Source of the DNA: Lachnoclostridium sp. UBA5890
GTDB lineage: Bacteria > Bacillota > Clostridia > Lachnospirales > Lachnospiraceae
Assembly: GCA_002431395.1 (NCBI GenBank)
Contig: DJEU01000053.1
Span: 1-30,545 of the forward strand
Length of the DNA: 30,545 bases
Direction of reading: 5' to 3'
Shown: positions 1-7,163 of the stretch, piece by piece
Layout of the letters: every line of letters starts with the position of its first letter
Numbering within the stretch: the first letter of the stretch is position 1
Notes under the pieces: model-generated
Told to the model about the DNA's origin: nothing
What the model saw: the letters and a program-made list of their open reading frames with translations, nothing else
Databases searched by the model: none
Position numbers and translations under genes: made by a program

Positions 1-75
1 TTGATTCTGAAAACTCAATATATATTTGAATTTTCAGGGTTGTTTCACTGTTCAGTTATCAAGGTTCTTTGCTGT
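1..75 (-). promoter_or_regulatory. Leader of a probable rRNA operon with boxA-like segment and hairpin
   Basis: Downstream of P2 the minus strand carries a segment at about 50-75 of the type AAGAACCTTGATAACTGAAC, resembling the boxA-containing leaders that precede rRNA genes in Firmicutes. It is followed by a 12-bp hairpin with one G-T wobble (arms 7-18 and 26-37, loop 19-25). No poly-T follows the hairpin within the window, so it looks like a leader or processing structure rather than a terminator. No mature rRNA is present here. From 244 to 340 I see no gene or clear signal. Confidence 0.55.
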
Positions 76-82
76 CGCGTTT

Positions 83-243
83 GCGTCAGCGATAAACATT
101 ATATCAAATCGCTTTTGCTTTGTCAAGACTTTTTTAAAACTTTTTTTGTTTTGCTGTTTTGTCTTTACCGCGTCAGCAAGATATATATTATCAGACGGCG
201 GCACTTTTGTCAACACTTTTTTTCATATTTTTTGAGTTTTTTT
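83..243 (-). promoter_or_regulatory. Tandem rRNA-type promoters P1 and P2 firing out of the window
   Basis: On the minus strand there are two near-perfect sigma-A promoters. P1 has -35 TTGACA (208-213) and -10 TAATAT (185-190); P2 has -35 TTGACA (121-126) and -10 TATAAT (98-103). Both spacers are exactly 17 bp. Each is followed, 7 nt after the -10, by the same octamer GCTGACGC (170-177 and 83-90), which puts a G near the expected start site. Upstream of P1, T-tracts at 217-223, 228-233 and 237-243 are spaced about 10 bp apart, as in curved UP-element DNA. Strong doubled promoters followed by a long non-coding leader are typical of rRNA operons. The driven operon itself lies left of the window, so its identity is inferred. 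Confidence 0.8.
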
Positions 244-340
244 CAGTATTTGTTCTAACCCTCGAAAATTCGACATTTTCCCACATAATCTTTTTCCGTT
301 CCACACAGATTGTCCCCGCTTTTGCAAAGTATCTTTATAA

Positions 341-368
341 GAAAGGGATATCTGCCAGCAGATATCCC
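341..368 (-). terminator. Intrinsic terminator after the GNAT gene
   Basis: A perfect 10-bp stem (345-354 with 359-368) with a 4-nt loop lies just beyond the stop codon of the acetyltransferase gene. On the minus strand it is followed by a short T-run (TTTCTTAT). The weak T-run makes it a moderate terminator. Confidence 0.65.
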
Positions 369-377
369 CAGGGTGAA

Positions 378-1334
378 CTATAAATTCATTTGGTATGTCG
401 TTTCATTTTCTCCAAACACAAAATCCTCAAAGGGCAGACATTTTCCTGTGTCTGCAAATCCCAATTTCGCATGGAGACAAATCGATGCGGTATTGTCTTC
501 CTCAATATAGGCACAAATATACTCGTCACCATTTCCATTTTGCCGGATTCGGTCGATTCCTCTTTGCAGTATGCGGCTGGCGATTCTTTTTCTTCGTTCT
601 GTGGATTTCACACTCAAATCGCCAAGATACCAATGGCGAACATCCGTAGAACTTCGAATAAAGTTGACTCTGCCAATCAATTCATCCCCGCGAAATGCCA
701 GAATGGTAAACCACTTCTTTGTAAAAGTGTCCGGCGGTGCAAAGTATTTTTCAAAATGCAGCGCCAATGCTCCATTCTCGCCTGACGTGTATGCGCCTTT
801 ATACGCCGCAACCTTCAAGTATGTCTCATCACTTGGCCGGTTTTTCTCGTCATAAACAGTCACCTGCACTTCCCCGAAAGTATCTGCCTCATAGATTTTC
901 GTCGGACGTCCGCACGCGAACCGCTCCAGACCGATCTCACGAAATCCGTATTTTTCATAAAATGCGATATGATCCGTGGCAAGATACAATTTGTCATATC
1001 CGAGGTGCCCCGCCTCATACCTGGCATGGTTCATCAGCAGTTCGCCGTAATGCCAGCCACGCAAAGCGGGTTCTACAAACAACACTGTCAGCCATGGACT
1101 TCGTTTTGTCTCATTTTCCATCGGCTCTGTGTCACATAACTGATAAAACCCTTTGATCTCATCTTGCTGCATACCTCCCAGCATAAGCCATGTTTCCGGC
1201 AGTCCATTTTCTTTTTGCAGACATTGATCTAATGCCGCTTCAAATGGGCCATATACATCACTCCATTTTTCCTTACAATACGTCTTTGCCTTTTCCGCCC
1301 ATTGCGGATTCTTTCTTATAGAAATAATTTTCAT
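378..1334 (-). CDS. Tandem GNAT-family N-acetyltransferase
   Basis: A 318-aa protein that appears to contain two GNAT (Gcn5-related) acyl-CoA transferase folds. The N-terminal half (about 1-155) holds a strand-and-loop LTVLFVEPALRGWHYGELLM and the tail motif HIAFYEKYGF. The C-terminal half (about 160-318) repeats the layout with YLGDLSVKSTERRKRIASRI and ASICLHAKLGF. In the second half the R/K-rich turn fits the acetyl-CoA pyrophosphate loop; in the first half the corresponding ALRGWHYGE is looser, so only one site may be fully active. The substrate cannot be read from sequence. The gene starts at ATG with an AGGT-type ribosome site 4 nt upstream. It follows the terminator at 1404-1436 and has its own terminator at 341-368, so it is probably monocistronic. 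No convincing promoter was found. Confidence 0.85.
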   Translation of the reverse strand: MKIISIRKNPQWAEKAKTYCKEKWSDVYGPFEAALDQCLQKENGLPETWLMLGGMQQDEIKGFYQLCDTEPMENETKRSPWLTVLFVEPALRGWHYGELLMNHARYEAGHLGYDKLYLATDHIAFYEKYGFREIGLERFACGRPTKIYEADTFGEVQVTVYDEKNRPSDETYLKVAAYKGAYTSGENGALALHFEKYFAPPDTFTKKWFTILAFRGDELIGRVNFIRSSTDVRHWYLGDLSVKSTERRKRIASRILQRGIDRIRQNGNGDEYICAYIEEDNTASICLHAKLGFADTGKCLPFEDFVFGENETTYQMNL

Positions 1335-1403
1335 ATTTACCTGCTTTCCTGCAGCCGGTTATTTATTTTGTAAACCTTTTCTTTGCTCAGAAATTTTTCG
1401 CAT

Positions 1404-1436
1404 AAAAAAAAAGTGTTCCTGAAACCAGAAACACTT
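1404..1436 (-). terminator. Strong intrinsic terminator of the small transcription unit
   Basis: The minus-strand RNA forms an 11-bp stem including one G-U pair (1411-1421 with 1426-1436) followed directly by a run of about nine T residues (1404-1412). It lies 15 nt beyond the stop of the 30-codon ORF at 1452-1544 and about 160 nt beyond the S1 gene. It would end transcripts from either. Confidence 0.85.
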
Positions 1437-1451
1437 GTATTTATCCTCATA

Positions 1452-1544
1452 TTATATATGCCGGCTGCATAAAGCACGATAATGTGAATGATAGGTGTAA
1501 CGGATTCCAGTGTGTCGTTTTCTGCTATTGTTCAGCTTTTTCAT
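1452..1544 (-). CDS. Candidate 30-aa basic small protein
   Basis: A short ORF from ATG at 1544 to TAA at 1452. It encodes 30 residues rich in Lys, Arg, His and Tyr (begins MKKLNNSRKRHTGIRY), with one Cys near the end and no obvious membrane segment. The case for a real gene is its packaging. A consensus promoter (1574-1602) sits about 30 nt upstream, a CAGGTGA ribosome site lies 4-5 nt before ATG, and a strong terminator (1404-1436) closes the unit, predicting an RNA of about 160 nt. A 10-bp inverted repeat pairs the ribosome site with an internal segment. The unit could equally be a regulatory RNA with an incidental ORF. I do not recognise the peptide. Confidence 0.5.
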   Translation of the reverse strand: MKKLNNSRKRHTGIRYTYHSHYRALCSRHI

Positions 1545-1573
1545 ATCATTCACCTGCCTTTCGTATAGGAATT

Positions 1574-1602
1574 AGTATAACGTACTTTTTCCCGCGTGTC
1601 AA
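1574..1602 (-). promoter_or_regulatory. Sigma-A promoter for the small transcription unit
   Basis: TTGACA (1597-1602), a 17-bp spacer and TATACT (1574-1579). The -35 hexamer contains the TGA stop codon of the S1-domain gene (1599-1601). The only downstream gene before a strong terminator is the 30-codon ORF. Confidence 0.8.
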
Positions 1603-2525
1603 TCGTCTAACTGGATTCCTTTCAGCAGACCTGCCAGCGATGTCGTCGCTTCCTCATCGGTGTATTCCATCGAGGTTTCTTCCGGATCGTTGACTGCTTC
1701 TTCCACTTCCGGCGCGATGTCCTCTGCTTCTTTCATGCTCAAGCGAATTTTTCCGTCTTCGACAGACAACACTTTCACTTTTACTTTCATGCCAAGTTTG
1801 ACCACTTCTTTTGGCGACTTCAAAAATTTATTGCAGATCTGTGAAATATGCACCAGCCCGGTAAGTCCGTCTCCAAATTCGACAAAGCATCCGTAAGATT
1901 CGATACGCGTGATCGTGCCCTCGGTAATAAAACCTTTCTGCAGTGCATTTAATTTGGCTGCATTTTCCTGTGCAAGACGTTCTTTCGCCACTTCTTTTGC
2001 TGAAAGCACAAGACGGTTTTCTTCCTCGTCTGCCGTGATCACCTGTACCTGCACTTTTTTGCCGACGTAAGACTCCAGATCCTCGACGTATTGCGCCGCC
2101 AGTTTGGAAGCCGGGATAAACGCACGGATTCCCTCGAGATACGTAATTACACCGGAAGGCACTACTTCTTTGATCTTTACTTCGAAGATGGTGTGATTTT
2201 CCAAGGCATCCTGTAACGTTTCCCACGCCGCCACTTCTTTCGCCTGGCGAAGAGAGGTGATTGTCTGTCCCGATTCATCTTCGTACAAAACGATCACGGT
2301 CAATGTGTCGCCGATCCGAATTTCATCCATTGCGTGAAAATCCGGGTCATTGCTCCATTCTTCTTTCGGAATGATTCCGCGGGAGTACGATTGCAGATCA
2401 AGCGCGATCTCGTCTTCGTCGATTGCCACAACGGTTCCTTTTATCGCCTGTCCCGGGCGGAATTTTACAAAAGAGGCATTGATTTCATCTTCAAAATCTG
2501 CCATTGTCAATTTTTCTTCATCCAT
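1599..2525 (-). CDS. S1 RNA-binding domain protein (ribosomal protein S1-like)
   Basis: A 308-aa cytoplasmic protein with three S1 (OB-fold) RNA-binding repeats at about 20-92, 103-180 and 197-268, then an acidic tail of about 40 residues. The third repeat is the most canonical (GTITRIESYGCFVEF, then GLVHISQI). It is shorter than the four-to-six-repeat S1 of Proteobacteria and matches the short S1-like proteins of Firmicutes, which probably assist mRNA binding by the ribosome; that role is family knowledge. Its ATG overlaps the stop of rsmA by 8 nt, which suggests translational coupling and joint expression with rRNA methylation. Its own stop codon is embedded in the -35 box of the next promoter. 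Confidence 0.85.
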   Translation of the reverse strand: MDEEKLTMADFEDEINASFVKFRPGQAIKGTVVAIDEDEIALDLQSYSRGIIPKEEWSNDPDFHAMDEIRIGDTLTVIVLYEDESGQTITSLRQAKEVAAWETLQDALENHTIFEVKIKEVVPSGVITYLEGIRAFIPASKLAAQYVEDLESYVGKKVQVQVITADEEENRLVLSAKEVAKERLAQENAAKLNALQKGFITEGTITRIESYGCFVEFGDGLTGLVHISQICNKFLKSPKEVVKLGMKVKVKVLSVEDGKIRLSMKEAEDIAPEVEEAVNDPEETSMEYTDEEATTSLAGLLKGIQLDD

Positions 2526-3393
2526 TTTCTGTCATCCTTTCCAATTCGTCCGCCAATCTGGCAAATTCTTCCAATCCCAGTTTTTCGCCGCGGATTCTTA
2601 CATCAAATCCCGCCTGTTCAATCGCACGTGCTGCCTGCTCTTTCGTAAAAGACAGTTCTGCGCTGTTTGCAATTCCATTTTGCAGGGTTTTCCGGCGCTG
2701 GTTAAACGAAGCGCGGATCAGGCGGAACATCAATTTTTCATTGTGCACTTCGACCGGCACTCTCGCAAGGCAGTCAAGTCGTATGACCGCACTGCCGACA
2801 TTTGGCCGCGGCATAAAACAGTTCGGTGGCACAAAGGCTGCGATGTATGGTTTGGCATAATATTGAACCGCGAGAGACAGTGCTCCATAATCTTTTGTCC
2901 CCGGTTCTGCTTTCATACGGTCTGCCACTTCTTTCTGCACCATGACGGTAACATTTGCCAGCGGAACATGGCTTTCAAATAATTCCATAATGATCGGCGT
3001 GGTAATGTAATATGGCAGATTTGCCACTACTTTGATCGGCTTGCCGTCATTGTAAGTGTCTGCGATCTGCTGAATATCCTGTTTTAAAATATCGCCATGC
3101 AGCACTTCTACATTGTCGTAAGGCTGCAATGTTTCCTTGAGAATAGGGATCAGTTTGTCATCGATCTCTACCGCAAGCACCTGTCTTGCATTTTCACAGA
3201 GATACTGCGTCAATGTACCGATTCCCGGTCCGATCTCCAGCACAAAATCGTCCTTTGTAATCTGTGCCGCATCGACAATTTTATCGAGCACATGAGGATC
3301 GATCAAAAAGTTTTGTCCAAATTTTTTCTTAAATTGAAATTCATGTTTTTGAAGCACTTGTATGGTCTCTTTAGGATTGCTTAATTTTTCCAT
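2518..3393 (-). CDS. rsmA: 16S rRNA dimethyladenosine methyltransferase RsmA/KsgA
   Basis: RsmA dimethylates two adjacent adenines in helix 45 of 16S rRNA, a late 30S assembly step. The 291-aa product has the family signature FGQNFL (25-30), the SAM-binding glycine loop EIGPGIG (53-59) and the catalytic NLPYY motif (125-129), followed by the small C-terminal helical domain. I chose ATG at 3393: it has a perfect AGGAGG (3399-3404) 5 nt upstream. A GTG at 3399 is in frame but lies within the ribosome site. The tatD stop codon (3396-3398) lies 2 nt upstream of this start, and the S1 gene overlaps the 3' end, so the three genes form a tight cluster. Confidence 0.95.
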   Translation of the reverse strand: MEKLSNPKETIQVLQKHEFQFKKKFGQNFLIDPHVLDKIVDAAQITKDDFVLEIGPGIGTLTQYLCENARQVLAVEIDDKLIPILKETLQPYDNVEVLHGDILKQDIQQIADTYNDGKPIKVVANLPYYITTPIIMELFESHVPLANVTVMVQKEVADRMKAEPGTKDYGALSLAVQYYAKPYIAAFVPPNCFMPRPNVGSAVIRLDCLARVPVEVHNEKLMFRLIRASFNQRRKTLQNGIANSAELSFTKEQAARAIEQAGFDVRIRGEKLGLEEFARLADELERMTENG

Positions 3394-3395
3394 AT

Positions 3396-4178
3396 TCACC
3401 TCCTGTTTTTTCCATCCAGACGATATAAACTTCTGGCATTTTTTTCCGTTTCTTCGATTACTTCCTGCTCAGAAATTCCTTTGATTCCGGCAATTTCGCG
3501 CACCACATAAATTAAGTTTGTGGAATCGTTTCGTTTGCCGCGGTTTGGTTCCGGTGAAAGGTATGGGCAGTCCGTCTCCAGTACAATACGTGAAAGCGGG
3601 ATGGCTTCTACCGTCTCTTTCAAGCGCCGTCCATTTTTAAATGTGATCACACCGCCGACTCCGATATAAAATCCCATATCGACGTATTCTTTTGCCATCT
3701 CTTTGGCATACGAATAGCAATGGATCACGCCGCCACAGTCTGCCGCATGAGTTTCCAATATCATATCCATCGTATCTTTCGCCGCTTCACGGCTGTGGTA
3801 TATAATCGGCAAATTTACTTTTTTTGCCAGTTCAATCTGGCGACGGAACCATTTTTTCTGAATTTCCGGCTCCGGCTCTTCCCAGTGATAATCAAGACCG
3901 ATCTCCCCGATGGCAACAACCTTTTCGTCGCGAGAAGCCTGTTCCAGCCCTTCCATATCGGCTTCTGTGAGGGGTGCGGTGTCCGAAGGATGCACCCCGA
4001 CCGCCGCATAGGCGAACTCATAGCTGTGTGCCAGTTCCATCGCCGCTTTGCTGCTTTTCATGTCAGCACCCACGCACACAATATTGCCAATTCCATTTTC
4101 TTCCAATGAACCAAGAAGGCTTTCCCGGTCTTCATCAAATGCTCTGTCATCGTAATGACTATGTGTATCAAATATCAT
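3396..4178 (-). CDS. tatD: TatD family metal-dependent hydrolase (DNase)
   Basis: A 260-aa TIM-barrel amidohydrolase-like enzyme of the TatD/YcfH family, known as 3'-5' DNase or RNase in several bacteria. Visible metal ligands are H6 and H8 in DTHSHYD, Glu in GEIGLDYH (about 91-98), His in IIYHSR, His in GVIHCYSY and Asp in LETDCPYLSP. It precedes rsmA with a 2-nt gap, a gene pairing common in Firmicutes. The ribosome site before ATG 4178 is weak (AAGAAT), and a long hairpin ends 11 nt upstream of the start, so translation or read-through from metG may be regulated. No separate promoter was seen. Confidence 0.93.
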   Translation of the reverse strand: MIFDTHSHYDDRAFDEDRESLLGSLEENGIGNIVCVGADMKSSKAAMELAHSYEFAYAAVGVHPSDTAPLTEADMEGLEQASRDEKVVAIGEIGLDYHWEEPEPEIQKKWFRRQIELAKKVNLPIIYHSREAAKDTMDMILETHAADCGGVIHCYSYAKEMAKEYVDMGFYIGVGGVITFKNGRRLKETVEAIPLSRIVLETDCPYLSPEPNRGKRNDSTNLIYVVREIAGIKGISEQEVIEETEKNARSLYRLDGKNRR

Positions 4179-4189
4179 ATTATTCTTAG

Positions 4190-4225
4190 AAAAGACAACA
4201 GAAGAGAATTCCTCTGTTGCCTTTT
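4190..4225 (-). terminator. Hairpin between metG and tatD (terminator or attenuator)
   Basis: A near-perfect inverted repeat (AAAAGACAACAGAAG against its complement, with two G-T pairs on the minus strand) lies between the metG stop and the tatD start. The 3' arm ends in TTTTC. It resembles an intrinsic terminator for metG. Since tatD has no visible promoter of its own, partial read-through seems necessary. Confidence 0.6.
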
Positions 4226-4248
4226 ATCTCCATTTTCTTTGTATTCTA

Positions 4249-6207
4249 TTAACAGATCTCGGCTCCTGCCGGCATCGGTTTTTCCGGCGTCATAAGAGCC
4301 AGATTTCCGTCTGCATCTTCTGCGCAGAGAAGCATTCCTTCTGACAATACGCCTGCCAGTTTTGCCGGTTTGAGGTTTACAAGAACCATGACTTTTTTAC
4401 CGACCATCTCTTCTGCACTATAATAGGCTTTGATTCCGGATACGATCTGTTTTACTTCGCTTCCGATACGAACCTGGGAGCACAAAAGTTTTCTCGACTT
4501 TTTCACTCCCTCGCAGGCAATGATCTCGCCTACCTGGAATTGCATTTTCGTGAAGTCATCAAATGTGATCTCCGGTTTTGTTTCGATATCAATGACATCT
4601 TCCGGTGCCTCAGCTTTTTCTGCTTCTGCTGCCTGAGCCGCCTCTTTTTCATGAATTTTTTTCATGAATTCTTCTTCATCAATTCGCGCAAACAGAATCT
4701 CCGGTTTCTCAACCACTTTGGTGTCGTTTGGATAATCTCCTGCTTTCAGCGTCTCCAGCTCGCCCTTTGGTGCATTGATCTGCGCAAGAATCTTCTCACT
4801 GGTTTCCGGCATAAAGGAATCCAAAAGAGTCGCTCCGACACGAATACCATCCATCAGATTGTACAAAACGGTAGCCAGACGAGGTTTCTTTTCTTCCTCT
4901 TTGGCAAGTGCCCAAGGCATCGTCTCGTCGATATATTTATTGCAGCGTTTAAACAGGGTAAAGATTTCCGTGATCGCATCTGCCACACGAAGTTTGTCCA
5001 TTTTTTCTGTCACTTTACCCGGTGCCGCATTGATCACTGCCTTCAATTCGTCATCTACCGGCTCGGAAACTCCGGCATCTTTTACCACGCCGTCAAAATA
5101 TTTATTGGACATGGAAATCGTACGATTTACAAGATTTCCCAATGTATTGGCAAGGTCGGAATTCATGCGTTCTACCATTAATTCCCAGGTTATTACACCA
5201 TCATTTTCAAATGGCATCTCATGAAGAACGAAATAGCGTACGGCATCGACACCAAACTCGTCTACGAGATCATCGGCATACAGTACATTTCCCTTACTTT
5301 TACTCATTTTGCCGTCGCCCTGAAGCAGCCAAGGATGTCCAAATACCTGTTTTGGCAGAGGAAGTCCGAGTGCCATGAGCATGATCGGCCAATAAATCGT
5401 ATGGAAACGCAAAATATCTTTTCCGATCAGATGAAGATCTGCCGGCCAGTATTTATCAAACATTTCATCGCTGTTTCCGTCCTGATCGTAACCAAGTCCG
5501 GTAATGTAGTTACTCAGCGCATCGACCCATACATATACGATGTGACCCGGATCAAAGTCTACCGGAATGCCCCATTTGAAACTCGTTCTGGAAACGCAGA
5601 GATCCTGAAGTCCCGGCAAAAGGAAATTGTTCATCATTTCGTTTTTACGTGACTCCGGCTGGATAAATTCCGGATGTGTGTTAATATGTTCGATCAGGCG
5701 GTCCTGATATTTGCTTAATTTCAAGAAATACGCTTCTTCTTTCGCCGGCTGGCACTCGCGTCCGCAGTCCGGGCATTTGCCATCGACAAGCTGTGACGGT
5801 GTGAAGAAAGATTCACAAGGAGTACAGTACATTCCTTCGTAATGTCCTTTGTAAATATCTCCCTGCTCGTACAATTTCTTAAAGATCTTCTGAACCTGTT
5901 TTTCATGATCTTCATCCGTTGTGCGGATAAAGCGGTCGTAAGAGGTGTTCATCAGATCCCAGATACGTTTGATCTCCGAAGAAACATTGTCAACAAATTC
6001 TTTTGGCGTAATGCCTGCTTCTTCTGCCTTCAATTCTATTTTCTGGCCATGTTCGTCCGTTCCGGTCTGGAACCGCACATCATAACCTTGATTTCTTTTA
6101 TATCGCACGATTGCATCGGCGAGTACAACTTCATACGTATTTCCAATATGAGGTTTTCCCGATGTGTAAGCAATGGCGGTTGTCAAATAATATGGTTTCT
6201 TTGCCAT
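4249..6207 (-). CDS. metG: Methionyl-tRNA synthetase with C-terminal tRNA-binding domain
   Basis: MetG charges tRNA-Met with methionine using ATP. The 652-aa class I synthetase shows HIGN (20-23, the HIGH motif), a zinc knuckle with two CxxC pairs (CTPC...CPDCGREC, about 128-150), and KMSKS near residue 300. The C-terminal 105 residues form the EMAPII-like OB-fold tRNA-binding domain, starting at ITFDDFTKMQFQVGEI, which supports dimerisation and tRNA affinity. A lysine/glutamate/alanine-rich linker precedes it. The start is supported by GGAGG 9 nt upstream. A consensus promoter at 6247-6275 lies in the end of nfo. No T-box leader fits in the 53-nt gap. Confidence 0.97.
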   Translation of the reverse strand: MAKKPYYLTTAIAYTSGKPHIGNTYEVVLADAIVRYKRNQGYDVRFQTGTDEHGQKIELKAEEAGITPKEFVDNVSSEIKRIWDLMNTSYDRFIRTTDEDHEKQVQKIFKKLYEQGDIYKGHYEGMYCTPCESFFTPSQLVDGKCPDCGRECQPAKEEAYFLKLSKYQDRLIEHINTHPEFIQPESRKNEMMNNFLLPGLQDLCVSRTSFKWGIPVDFDPGHIVYVWVDALSNYITGLGYDQDGNSDEMFDKYWPADLHLIGKDILRFHTIYWPIMLMALGLPLPKQVFGHPWLLQGDGKMSKSKGNVLYADDLVDEFGVDAVRYFVLHEMPFENDGVITWELMVERMNSDLANTLGNLVNRTISMSNKYFDGVVKDAGVSEPVDDELKAVINAAPGKVTEKMDKLRVADAITEIFTLFKRCNKYIDETMPWALAKEEEKKPRLATVLYNLMDGIRVGATLLDSFMPETSEKILAQINAPKGELETLKAGDYPNDTKVVEKPEILFARIDEEEFMKKIHEKEAAQAAEAEKAEAPEDVIDIETKPEITFDDFTKMQFQVGEIIACEGVKKSRKLLCSQVRIGSEVKQIVSGIKAYYSAEEMVGKKVMVLVNLKPAKLAGVLSEGMLLCAEDADGNLALMTPEKPMPAGAEIC

Positions 6208-6246
6208 TTGTAAGAGCCTCCTTCAATTTTAACTTCCTATCTTTCT

Positions 6247-6275
6247 ATTTTAGTGGGAAATCATGAAATTGTCAA
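6247..6275 (-). promoter_or_regulatory. Sigma-A promoter of metG
   Basis: TTGACA (6270-6275), a 17-bp spacer and TAAAAT (6247-6252). The -35 box codes for the Leu-Thr near the C terminus of nfo, and the nfo stop (6261-6263) is in the spacer. Confidence 0.8.
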
Positions 6276-7145
6276 CGGTTTCATCACTCCACTCTGCAAC
6301 ATCTCAATTTCTTCTTTGTATGGTGGAATCGGATTTTTCGGATCGTCTTCCGGTTTGATCCATGGCGTTTCCAGTATTTTCGGCACATTGGCAAATCTCT
6401 CGTCCGAGACAAAACGGTACAGAGTATCAAATCCGATCGTACCAAGTCCCACATTTTCATGACGGTCTTTGTGCGCTCCGAGCGGGTTTTTGCTGTCATT
6501 AATATGAAATACTGCAATCTGATCCAGTCCAAGGATACTGTCAAATTTTTCCAAAACTTCTTCGTAATGATTGACGATATCGTATCCCGCATCATTTACA
6601 TGACAGGTGTCAAAGCACACACGGAGGTTTTCCGGATACCGCACGCCATCATAAATCGCTTTAAGTTCTTCGAAGGAACGCCCGATCTCGCTGCCTTTTC
6701 CTGCCATTGTCTCCAGAGCGATCTTCACTTTCATATCCGGCTTCATTACCATATCCAGTCCTTTAATGATCTGCGCGATACCGGCTTCTTCGCCCGCACC
6801 CACATGGGAACCCGGATGGAGAACGAGCGTCTCGGATCCCATCGCTTCGGTTCTCTCTAATTCTACCGCAAGAAAATCCGTCGCGATCTGAAACGTCTCC
6901 GGTTTTACGGTATTTGCCAGATTGATAATATATGGGGCATGTACGACAAATGTCTCGATTCCGTTTTCTTTCATCAGTTCTCTGGCTGCCGGAATATTTA
7001 ATTCTTCAATTTTCTTTCTTCTTGTATTTTGAGGGGCTCCGGTGTACAGCATAAAGGTATTTGCGCCATAAGAAAGGGCGGTTTTCACGGAGCCAAGCAT
7101 CATATCTTTTCCACTCATTCCCACATGGGATCCTAATAAATACAT
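6261..7145 (-). CDS. nfo: Deoxyribonuclease IV (endonuclease IV, AP endonuclease)
   Basis: Nfo cleaves DNA at abasic sites in base-excision repair. The 294-aa product is of normal length and has the AP-endonuclease-2 zinc-site motifs: LHPGSHVG (about 112-119), IALETMAGKGSEIG, CFDTCHVNDAGYD and FHINDSKNPLGAHKDRHENV. The start is confirmed by AGGAGG 8 nt before ATG. It follows the M18 aminopeptidase gene by 18 nt and is probably co-transcribed with it. Its last codons carry the metG promoter. Confidence 0.95.
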   Translation of the reverse strand: MYLLGSHVGMSGKDMMLGSVKTALSYGANTFMLYTGAPQNTRRKKIEELNIPAARELMKENGIETFVVHAPYIINLANTVKPETFQIATDFLAVELERTEAMGSETLVLHPGSHVGAGEEAGIAQIIKGLDMVMKPDMKVKIALETMAGKGSEIGRSFEELKAIYDGVRYPENLRVCFDTCHVNDAGYDIVNHYEEVLEKFDSILGLDQIAVFHINDSKNPLGAHKDRHENVGLGTIGFDTLYRFVSDERFANVPKILETPWIKPEDDPKNPIPPYKEEIEMLQSGVMKPLTIS

Positions 7146-7163
7146 CTCTTTTCCTCCTGTGTA

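Noticed and set aside
6208..6260. Possible T-box leader in front of metG
   Set aside because: Only 53 nt separate nfo and metG and no specifier stem or T-box sequence is visible; a plain sigma-A promoter explains expression.
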